A DNA stretch of 5,553 bases from Euryarchaeota archaeon UBA538 (lineage in GTDB: Archaea; Thermoplasmatota; Poseidoniia; Poseidoniales; Thalassarchaeaceae): positions 4,976 through 10,528 of the forward strand of contig DALC01000004.1 in the NCBI GenBank assembly GCA_002499325.1, read 5' to 3'. Positions 1 to 5,553 of the stretch are shown piece after piece. Position 1 is the stretch's first letter. Each line of letters opens with the position of its first letter. The translations under genes were made by a program, and so were the position numbers. Under the pieces are notes generated by a model. That model saw only the letters and a program-made list of their open reading frames with translations. It did not search any database and had not been told where the DNA came from.

Positions 1-731
1 TGGGGAGCGCAATCAGGGGAGGCGCCCCATTCGGTTTCATAGCCCCCTCATTCGCTATCGAGGGATCGACCGCCACACCAGGAACGGAACTCCATGAGAG
101 ATGGGAAGCCATTCAGTCCATGCCTGAACAGTCAGAGAATTTCTTCAGGCTAACGAGGCAGATGTTTCGGCAGACTGACTTCCTAGACGAAGGCAAGAGA
201 AGATCGGACAGATCCAGAGGGTTCAGCATTCTCGACACAAACTTCCCGATGATGCAGTTCCAAGGGGCCGATGAGATGCTAAAGGCCGAAGACATACCCG
301 GAGCAAGAAAGATGCCATTTCTGAGGAAGGTGAAGGGACTCCTCGGTGGAGGGTACGTCACTGGGATATTCAGGTTATTTAGGTTAAGATTCCCTACTTA
401 CATCTTCGCTGACCTTCCGAACGACCACGGACTAATATCCAATCACACAGGTGATCAACCCTACTGGGGGAAGTGGAACTTCTGGCCGGATGATGTTGAG
501 GACCTTCTACCCGGAGGGGAGTTCCAAGACAGAGAGAATCCCGCGTGGAAGGAGAATAGCGAAAGGTACGTCACCAGTATGGCAGAGGGAAGGTACTCCA
601 CCCTTCAGACAAAGGATGGAGGAAGGTTCTCGAGGTTCACCATAGTATCCGACGCCCTACACTGGACCCACATAGAGAGACCAGAGAATGTGGCGTGGGC
701 TTGCATGGACTTCATCGGCGACTTCAGCTAG
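1..731 (+). CDS. Probable alpha/beta-hydrolase-like protein, C-terminal part (5' end outside window)
   Basis: The frame is open from base 3 to the TAG at 729-731, giving 242 visible residues. The ATG at 120 is probably internal, because the 39 codons before it are open and protein-like, so the true start lies to the left. The strongest clue to function is the C-terminus: DALHWTHIERPENV followed by a hydrophobic helix (AWACMDFIGDF) resembles the last strand and helix of alpha/beta hydrolases, where a GH-W-x-x-x-ERPE stretch carries the catalytic histidine. Here that would be the His encoded at 660-662. A strand-like RFPTYIFADLPNDHG (about 388-432) could carry the acid residue, but about 70 residues then separate it from the histidine, longer than usual. 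The nucleophile elbow (GxSxG) is not in view. The middle is rich in Arg, Phe and Trp and I do not recognise it. No signal peptide can be judged. Most arginines are AGG/AGA, as in the neighbouring genes. Family assignment is tentative; that this is a real gene is fairly sure. Confidence 0.6.
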   Translation, partial: GSAIRGGAPFGFIAPSFAIEGSTATPGTELHERWEAIQSMPEQSENFFRLTRQMFRQTDFLDEGKRRSDRSRGFSILDTNFPMMQFQGADEMLKAEDIPGARKMPFLRKVKGLLGGGYVTGIFRLFRLRFPTYIFADLPNDHGLISNHTGDQPYWGKWNFWPDDVEDLLPGGEFQDRENPAWKENSERYVTSMAEGRYSTLQTKDGGRFSRFTIVSDALHWTHIERPENVAWACMDFIGDFS

Positions 732-3369
732 AGGCGCCCTTCTCGGCCTCCGCAACCGTTGCTCTTACGGCGATAGCAGTATCGGGGGTTACAGAGATGC
801 TGGTAATCCCGCAATCGATGAGAAAAGGTGGGAACTCGTCTGGGAAGTCAGAGGGTGCCTGACCACAGATCCCTATCTCCAGGCCATGTTCGTTGAACTT
901 TCTCACGATATCCCTGATCATGGCCTTCACAGAGGGTGACCTCGCATCTATAGGGTTCTGATATCCCTCCAGGTCATCCCTCGAAACAGCATAGACCGTC
1001 TGGACTAGGTCGTTGGAACCGATCGAACCACCTGCCAAATCCATCATTTCTATGAACCTATCAGCTTCTATGACATTCGACGGTAGTTCGACCATCACGA
1101 ACAGATCAGTCCCAGACGAAGGCCCTAGTCCATGATCATCCAGGAGGTCCTTCACCATCTCACCCTCTTCTGGAGTGCGACAGAAGGGGACCATTAGTTG
1201 CAAGTTGTCTAAGCCATATTCGTACTTTACCGCTTTCATGGCATCTAGCTCCATCTCAAAGGCGGGCTTGAACTTCTCATCGAGATACCTTGAAGCCCCT
1301 CTCCACGCAATCATCGGGTTTTCCTCCACAGGCTCGAATATCGATCCACCCAACAGCTCCCTGTACTCATTCGACTTGAAGTCAGAGAGCCTGACAAGTA
1401 CCGGACGTGGGTGGAATGCCGCGCAGATCAGCCCGACGCCTTCACGAAGCTTGTCAACGAATAGACCACGCTTGTCCTCATAGGCCCAAGCCCTTCTCTC
1501 CACAGCTTCCACTAGTGATTTGATGTCGCCATCATCTGTGGCATTGAACGCCTCTTGGTATCTTCGCAGGCCGTCGCCTAACTGTCCACTGTTCAGGTAT
1601 TCCCTCATCTCATCATGATGGACGAAAGCCAGGGGGTGAATCCCTAGTCCGGACGAAAGTATGAATTCTATTCTAGCCAAACCAACCCCATCAACAGGCA
1701 ACCTCGAGTCAGTCAGGGATTTAGTGGGAAAGCCAACATTTAGCTTGATCTTAGTCTTGAGATCGAGGTCCTCGTCGAAAGACACTTCCTCAACCTCGAA
1801 GGGGACTTCACCCGAATAGACATACCCAGTATCCCCCTCTGCGCAACTCCCAGTCACGATACTGAGATTGGGTATTTCCAAAGCGTCAGAACACCCTACG
1901 ATTGCCGGTATCCCGAACTCCCTAGCTATTATGGCCGCATGTGATGTCCGCCCTCCCTTCCTAGTGATAATCAGTGAGGCCTGCTTCATCAGCGGCTCCC
2001 AATCAGGGGTTGTCATCTCGGTCACCAAGACATCGCCTTTTTCGAAAACAGAGAGCTCGGAGGAGATCTCCTCTTGTGCGAGGCCGGTGTCGATAAGGCT
2101 CTGTAGCTCTCTCCGTCCTTGGACCACCTCGGCATAGGTCCTGTAAAGTCTAACCATGCCTGTCCCGACCCTCGTGCCAACGGCCTGGCCCTCGGCAATC
2201 ACACGACCATTCTTCTTCAGCTTCGACGTCAGCTTCTCGTCGATCTTGTAGAGCATCATCTTTGACTTCGAGGACTTCGAGTGTATTGTTTCAGGCCGTG
2301 CCTGCACGATGAACAGCTCGTTACTGATTCCATCCTTCGCCCATTCGATATCCATTGGCTTACCGAAGAAGTCCTCTATTTTCAGGCCCATCTCTGCCAA
2401 GCTGACACACTCCTCCTTCGTCAATGACCACTTCTTTCTTTCCTCTATGGAAACCTGTATTGTGTGTACCTCATTGGTGGACTCCTCATTGTAGACCATC
2501 ATCTGCTCCTTGCCACCGAGTGTACGGTACACTATCGGGAACTTACCCATTCTGAGGCCCTTTTTCCAGACAGTGTAGGTGTCTGGTGAAACCACTCCCT
2601 GAACAACAAGCTCTCCGAGTCCGTAGGATGATCCGATGTGTATAACGCCATCATGGCCAGAATCCGGGTCTATCGTGAACATCACCCCCGAGCAGGCTTT
2701 GTCCGACCTAGCCATTTTCATAACTACCACTGCTATCGAGCTGTCCAGTGGATTCATGTTGTTCTCCAGATGATAGCCCACCGATCGCTCGGTGAACATA
2801 CTGGCAACGCACCTTCGCCACTTTTCTACGATCTCAGACTCACCACTGACATTCAGGTATGACTCGTATTGACCAGCGAAGGACGCCTCTGCCGAGTCCT
2901 CAGTGGTTGCTGAGGACCTAACAGCGACATCAACCCCCGGGTAGTACATATCGCAGAGCTTGCTGTACTCGGCTCCGATGGCTCGTTTCACAGTCTCTGG
3001 TATCGGTGTCTCTCTAACGAGCGATCTCGCAAGAGAGGCCCTTCCGTTTAGACCCAAATGGTCCGAAGCATCAGCATCTCTCAGACAAACTTCCAGTGCT
3101 GAAGAGAGAGTCTTGCAGGCTATCGCCTCACTCCTTAGGTTTCCGATTCCCTCCGGATTGCCCACATTGTCCCACGTCGCTTCAGGAATATCCGCATTCA
3201 CAAAGTCCCTGAAGGCCTCAGTTGTCAGAGTGAAACCATTTGGTACCTTCACCCCGATTTTTGATAGCTTTTGATACATCTCTCCAAGAGACGCTCCTTT
3301 TCCACCCACTGAGTCGGTGTCTTCCATTGCTGCTTCTTCAAACCATTTCGCTAATGCCCCAGATAGCAT
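724..3369 (-). CDS. ppsA: Phosphoenolpyruvate synthase (pyruvate, water dikinase)
   Basis: This 881-residue cytoplasmic enzyme converts pyruvate, ATP and water to phosphoenolpyruvate, AMP and phosphate, the entry step of gluconeogenesis from pyruvate. All three domains are complete. The ATP-binding domain (about 18-360) has SVGGKGASLGEM near residue 20, AVRSSATTEDSAEASFAGQ at 149-167, and PMDIEWAKDG with FIVQARPET at 338-361. The phosphohistidine swivel domain (about 385-515) has GGRTSHAAIIARE with phosphorylated His477. The C-terminal barrel (about 535-875) has VGLARIEF, VRLSDFKSNEY, EENPM, GSIGSNDLVQ and the catalytic Cys835 in GICGQAPSD. GSNDLVQ and CGQAPSD fit PEP synthase rather than pyruvate phosphate dikinase. 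It is about 90 residues longer than the E. coli enzyme (about 792 from memory), with extra segments near 412-440 and 595-635. The ATG at 3367-3369 sits the right distance before the first motif; the internal ATG (Met15) would trim the N-terminus. No ribosome site precedes it, but a TATA-like box does. It is downstream of the monooxygenase by 58 bp and converges with the hydrolase gene. Confidence 0.97.
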   Translation of the reverse strand: MLSGALAKWFEEAAMEDTDSVGGKGASLGEMYQKLSKIGVKVPNGFTLTTEAFRDFVNADIPEATWDNVGNPEGIGNLRSEAIACKTLSSALEVCLRDADASDHLGLNGRASLARSLVRETPIPETVKRAIGAEYSKLCDMYYPGVDVAVRSSATTEDSAEASFAGQYESYLNVSGESEIVEKWRRCVASMFTERSVGYHLENNMNPLDSSIAVVVMKMARSDKACSGVMFTIDPDSGHDGVIHIGSSYGLGELVVQGVVSPDTYTVWKKGLRMGKFPIVYRTLGGKEQMMVYNEESTNEVHTIQVSIEERKKWSLTKEECVSLAEMGLKIEDFFGKPMDIEWAKDGISNELFIVQARPETIHSKSSKSKMMLYKIDEKLTSKLKKNGRVIAEGQAVGTRVGTGMVRLYRTYAEVVQGRRELQSLIDTGLAQEEISSELSVFEKGDVLVTEMTTPDWEPLMKQASLIITRKGGRTSHAAIIAREFGIPAIVGCSDALEIPNLSIVTGSCAEGDTGYVYSGEVPFEVEEVSFDEDLDLKTKIKLNVGFPTKSLTDSRLPVDGVGLARIEFILSSGLGIHPLAFVHHDEMREYLNSGQLGDGLRRYQEAFNATDDGDIKSLVEAVERRAWAYEDKRGLFVDKLREGVGLICAAFHPRPVLVRLSDFKSNEYRELLGGSIFEPVEENPMIAWRGASRYLDEKFKPAFEMELDAMKAVKYEYGLDNLQLMVPFCRTPEEGEMVKDLLDDHGLGPSSGTDLFVMVELPSNVIEADRFIEMMDLAGGSIGSNDLVQTVYAVSRDDLEGYQNPIDARSPSVKAMIRDIVRKFNEHGLEIGICGQAPSDFPDEFPPFLIDCGITSISVTPDTAIAVRATVAEAEKGASS

Positions 3370-3392
3370 TAAGCGACAATTCTGACACTTAA

Positions 3393-3412
3393 CGTATAAC
3401 TATTAGTTTTCA
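3393..3412 (-). promoter_or_regulatory. Probable archaeal promoter (TATA-like box) for ppsA
   Basis: Read on the minus strand, the 58-bp gap contains an AT-rich stretch, GAAAACTAATA, followed by GTTATACG (3400 down to 3393). The centre of the TATA-like element is about 27 bases before the A of the ppsA ATG. In archaea the TATA box lies roughly 25-27 bases before the transcription start, so the transcript would begin at or very near the start codon and be leaderless. This agrees with the lack of any GGAGG-like sequence before this ATG. The purine-rich bases upstream could serve as the TFB-recognition element but are not a clean match. An 11-bp palindrome, AACTAATAGTT (3398-3408), overlaps the box. 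If the organism is bacterial, the same AT-rich bases have no convincing -35/-10 pair that I can see. Confidence 0.45.
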
Positions 3413-3427
3413 TCCAAGTGCTAGCTC

Positions 3428-5068
3428 TCATGCAACAAGCTTGAATCTGGATAGGTATTCTCGGACTAGCTTGCTCTCCTGGCCCCTTTTGTAAGTACCA
3501 AGCATTGTGTAGCCAGGTGCCATTAGGACATAGTCAGCCCCCTTGAACAGCTTCTTGTGTTTGTCGAGGTCTTCTTTCCTCTGAGCTGATACCAATCTTG
3601 TTCCATCGGTAGTGCCACCATCACTGCCATCTGACAGCTCGACAACCATCGGACTGACTATCTCTGGCACCTTACCTACCGCATCTCGAACAGACGAGGG
3701 ATCCCCATTGCAGAAGATCCGATATTCAGTTGGATGGTATGTTCTCAGAGAACGAGGAAAACCCTCCTCATTCATGTAGTTGTACATGGGGTAACCCTTC
3801 TGATTCGCCTTGCCCGGGCTGAAACCATTAGCCACAGTCACGGTCTCAGGAACGAATGCAGGGAACAAGTCAATCGGCTTACCCTTCTTCCCATTGAACG
3901 AGTGAATAACTCCTCTGAGTAGATTGATATGTGGCTTAATGTTGAAGAGCATCCCTCCAAGGAATAGAGACTGCTTGATCACGGCCTTTGAGTCCGGGTA
4001 GCATTCCACTTGATAGGAGTCGAGAAGCGAGTCATCCGAGACCCCTTTACTCACCAAATCGATTTTCTCAACCAGATTGGACGTATTGCGTATGCCCATG
4101 TTGAGGCCCTGACCTTGGAAGGGGGAGGTCTGGTGGGTGGCATCTCCGATCGTGAACATATTATTTACGCGCCAGTTTTGCGATATCAGGGAATTAAATT
4201 TGTAGATTGTAGATCTAACGATTTCAACATCCTCTGGGTTCAGATACGGATCGATCAATTCATGGATAGAGTCAGGGGACTGTATCTTTGTGTAATCGTC
4301 CCCTTTCTTCAAGGCGAATTCGAATCTAAAAGTGTCTTTGTAGGTCCCATGATTCTTCCCTTCACAAATTAGGAAGGTGGTTGGCCGCTTTCCTTGTGGA
4401 TCGATTATTTGGTGTCCTCCGGCATCGAAATCCTTACCAGGACGCAGTGCGGATCTCGGTGCCTTTATGTCAACTATCAGGAAGTGTATCGACTTTCCAA
4501 GGGACTTCAGCTCGGCACCCATCTGCTTTCTAACGAAGCTCCCCCCTCCATCGGCCCCGAGTAGGTACTTTGCTGAGATTTCAAACGACTTCCCTGAGGA
4601 CAGCTCCTGAATCTTGATGAAGTTCAGATCGTCCTCCCAAAGGACAAGCGCCTCATGCCCGTAGAATGTGGTTATCCCGTCACGAGCCTCAATGCTTGTC
4701 CTGAGCAATCTCTCAAGTTGTGGTTGATTGAACCAGCTTACGAATCCAAAGTTGTCATTGTCCAGGATCTTCCCATCAATGACAGGTGGCTGCATTAACC
4801 CAAACGGCTCGTCCATCTTTTCCTTGTTCAGTACGTAACCGACGTGTATTGCGGGCGTGAACTCAAACTCACTCCATAGCTCTGGCCCTAGGAGCTCCTT
4901 TACTAGGCCCATACTGAATCCGTTCAGAGCGATGGCCCTCGGGAATGGGTAAGGGACAGTATTTCTCTCCACGAGGGCCACGTTGAAACCCCTGGATTCC
5001 AGCAAGAGCGAGGCGATTGAACCCACCGGCCCACCACCGATTATTACTACATCGTATTCTTTACTCAC
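3428..5068 (-). CDS. FAD-dependent aromatic-ring-type monooxygenase (MhpA / phenol hydroxylase-like)
   Basis: This complete 546-residue protein belongs to the PHBH-fold class A flavin monooxygenases. These use NAD(P)H and O2 to hydroxylate mostly phenolic substrates. The FAD Rossmann motif GGGPVG is at residues 11-16, with Glu34 ending the second strand (VALVERN) to hold the FAD ribose. The DG motif is at 171-180 (GADGGGSFVR), and the second FAD motif (GDATHQTSPFQGQGLNMG) at 308-325. The tail from about 445 (YRIFCNG...ADYVLMAPGYTMLG) resembles the thioredoxin-like C-terminal domain of phenol hydroxylase, PgaE and MhpA enzymes, and the overall length fits that group. After the GD motif the usual GxxDAxNLxWKL reads GIRNTSNLVEKI, a mild departure. 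There is no membrane segment or signal peptide, so it should be cytosolic. The start is GTG at 5066-5068, supported by the ribosome site just before it and the FAD motif right after. The start overlaps the acyl-CoA synthetase stop as GTGA, so the two are cotranscribed. The substrate cannot be read from sequence: an aromatic acid, quinone precursor or polyketide-like compound are all possible. Confidence 0.9.
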   Translation of the reverse strand: MSKEYDVVIIGGGPVGSIASLLLESRGFNVALVERNTVPYPFPRAIALNGFSMGLVKELLGPELWSEFEFTPAIHVGYVLNKEKMDEPFGLMQPPVIDGKILDNDNFGFVSWFNQPQLERLLRTSIEARDGITTFYGHEALVLWEDDLNFIKIQELSSGKSFEISAKYLLGADGGGSFVRKQMGAELKSLGKSIHFLIVDIKAPRSALRPGKDFDAGGHQIIDPQGKRPTTFLICEGKNHGTYKDTFRFEFALKKGDDYTKIQSPDSIHELIDPYLNPEDVEIVRSTIYKFNSLISQNWRVNNMFTIGDATHQTSPFQGQGLNMGIRNTSNLVEKIDLVSKGVSDDSLLDSYQVECYPDSKAVIKQSLFLGGMLFNIKPHINLLRGVIHSFNGKKGKPIDLFPAFVPETVTVANGFSPGKANQKGYPMYNYMNEEGFPRSLRTYHPTEYRIFCNGDPSSVRDAVGKVPEIVSPMVVELSDGSDGGTTDGTRLVSAQRKEDLDKHKKLFKGADYVLMAPGYTMLGTYKRGQESKLVREYLSRFKLVA

Positions 5069-5553
5069 GTATTCCCCTCCAATAGGTAGTCGACATACTG
5101 CTCACGAAGGACTCTCTTTATCGGTTTACCTGTCGAACCGAGCGGTAGCTCATCGACCATCACAACCGCATCTGGTATCTGCCACTTGGCTACTTTGTCC
5201 TTGAAGAATGATAGAACCTCAGTCTCCGTGGGGCTTTCGTCTTCAACGGCTTGAGCTATAATTATCGGGCGCTCTGTCCACTTTTTGTGATTCACCCCAA
5301 TTACCGCCGCGTCATGGATAAGGGGGTGTTGTCTGATAATCTCCTCAAGCAGAATAGAGCTGATCCACTCGCCCCCCGACTTAATCAGATCCTTGGAACG
5401 ATCGGTTAGCGTCAAGAAACCATCCCCATCTATCGTCCCCACATCCCCGGTGTCGAACCACCCATCTTCATCTGTGGCCGGCGCCTCGTGTGACATGTAA
5501 CTCTCAACCACCGTTGGCCCCTTGACATACAAGCTCCCCTCAGAGACACCGTC
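5065..5553 (-). CDS. Medium/long-chain fatty-acyl-CoA synthetase (AMP-forming), C-terminal part (5' end outside window)
   Basis: This is the last 162 residues of an ANL-superfamily ligase, which activates a carboxylic acid with ATP to an acyl-adenylate and then transfers it to CoA. The frame is open to the right edge; the TTG at 5530-5532 is an internal leucine, since DGVSEGSLYVKGP before and around it matches the GELxVRGP motif of the family. Counting from the window edge, WFDTGD (about 32-37) holds the ribose-binding Asp. DRSKDLIKSGGEWISS (about 51-66) is the hinge region and start of the small C-terminal domain. KKWTERP (about 90-96) follows, and LPLGSTGKPIKR (about 136-147) holds the catalytic adenylation Lys143. 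IKSGGEWISS, KWTERP, AKWQIPD and RVLREQY closely recall the Thermus long-chain fatty acyl-CoA synthetase and AlkK-type enzymes as I remember them, so a fatty-acid substrate is likely. An aryl or other acid cannot be excluded without the N-terminal pocket. It is the upstream partner of the monooxygenase, overlapping it by 4 bp (GTGA). Confidence 0.93.
   Translation of the reverse strand, partial: DGVSEGSLYVKGPTVVESYMSHEAPATDEDGWFDTGDVGTIDGDGFLTLTDRSKDLIKSGGEWISSILLEEIIRQHPLIHDAAVIGVNHKKWTERPIIIAQAVEDESPTETEVLSFFKDKVAKWQIPDAVVMVDELPLGSTGKPIKRVLREQYVDYLLEGNT
5069..5083 (-). promoter_or_regulatory. Strong Shine-Dalgarno site setting the monooxygenase GTG start
   Basis: Read on the minus strand the bases before the GTG are ATTGGAGGGGAATAC. 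GGAGG lies 7 bases before the start codon, a near-ideal spacing against the CCUCC tail of 16S rRNA. The site lies inside the last codons of the acyl-CoA synthetase gene (…LLEGNT). Together with the GTGA stop/start overlap it supports translational coupling and GTG as the true start. Confidence 0.85.

Noticed and set aside
113..361. Minus-strand open frame of 82 codons opposite the left-hand gene
   Set aside because: It is an antisense shadow of the plus-strand coding frame with no motif of its own.
120..731. ATG at 120 as the start of the left-hand gene
   Set aside because: The frame is open to the left edge with protein-like content (GSAIRGGAPFGFIAPSF...), and no ribosome site precedes this ATG, so the gene is cut by the window.
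724..3369. Pyruvate phosphate dikinase (PPDK) as the identity of the 881-residue protein
   Set aside because: The length is close to PPDK, but the motifs GGRTSHAAIIARE, GSNDLVQ and CGQAPSD are the PEP synthase forms; PPDK typically has GTNDLTQ and CGEHGG.
3370..3427. Terminator after the monooxygenase gene
   Set aside because: The minus strand of the gap has no T-run and no GC-rich hairpin; only weak AT-rich symmetry is visible.
4010..4372. Open frame of 120 codons on the plus strand inside the monooxygenase gene
   Set aside because: It lies wholly antisense to a well-supported gene, has no recognisable motif and no ribosome site; the same holds for the other plus-strand frames inside 724-5068.
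5065..5532. TTG at 5530-5532 as the start of the acyl-CoA synthetase gene
   Set aside because: The codons upstream to the window edge continue the conserved family motif, and the protein would lack its large N-terminal domain; it is an internal leucine.
1..5553. Mobile element, CRISPR array, tRNA or defence system
   Set aside because: I found no spaced direct repeats, terminal inverted repeats, cloverleaf-like segment, transposase or nuclease motifs; nearly every base is in one of four metabolic genes.

Overview
The window looks like a piece of archaeal chromosome, most plausibly from a mesophilic aerobic (marine-type) euryarchaeon such as Poseidoniales / Marine Group II. This is inferred from four things: arginine is written mostly with AGG/AGA in the stretches I read; one internal operon gene has a strong GGAGG ribosome site; another gene has a TATA-like box about 27 bases before its ATG and no ribosome site (leaderless style); and the protein set combines acyl-CoA synthetase, flavin monooxygenase and PEP synthase. 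No rRNA or marker gene is present, so the taxonomic guess is weak.

Layout: four protein genes fill almost the whole window. On the left, the 3' part of a plus-strand gene (bases 1-731, 5' end outside the window) encodes a protein whose last 30 residues look like the catalytic-histidine end of an alpha/beta hydrolase. It converges on, and overlaps by 8 bp, a complete minus-strand phosphoenolpyruvate synthase gene (724-3369). A 58-bp gap with a likely promoter separates that gene from a complete minus-strand FAD-dependent aromatic-type monooxygenase (3428-5068). The monooxygenase start overlaps by 4 bp (GTGA) the stop of the 3' part of a fatty-acyl-CoA synthetase gene (5065 to the right edge, 5' end outside the window).

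How they may work together: the acyl-CoA synthetase and monooxygenase are translationally coupled and probably act in one pathway, activating a carboxylic acid and hydroxylating an aromatic or related substrate. PEP synthase turns pyruvate into PEP for gluconeogenesis, as expected of a heterotroph living on lipids, amino acids or organic acids. It appears to have its own promoter, so its link to the upstream pair may be only positional. I see no mobile element, CRISPR array, RNA gene or defence system. The window reads as ordinary metabolic chromosome with a few modest points of interest.
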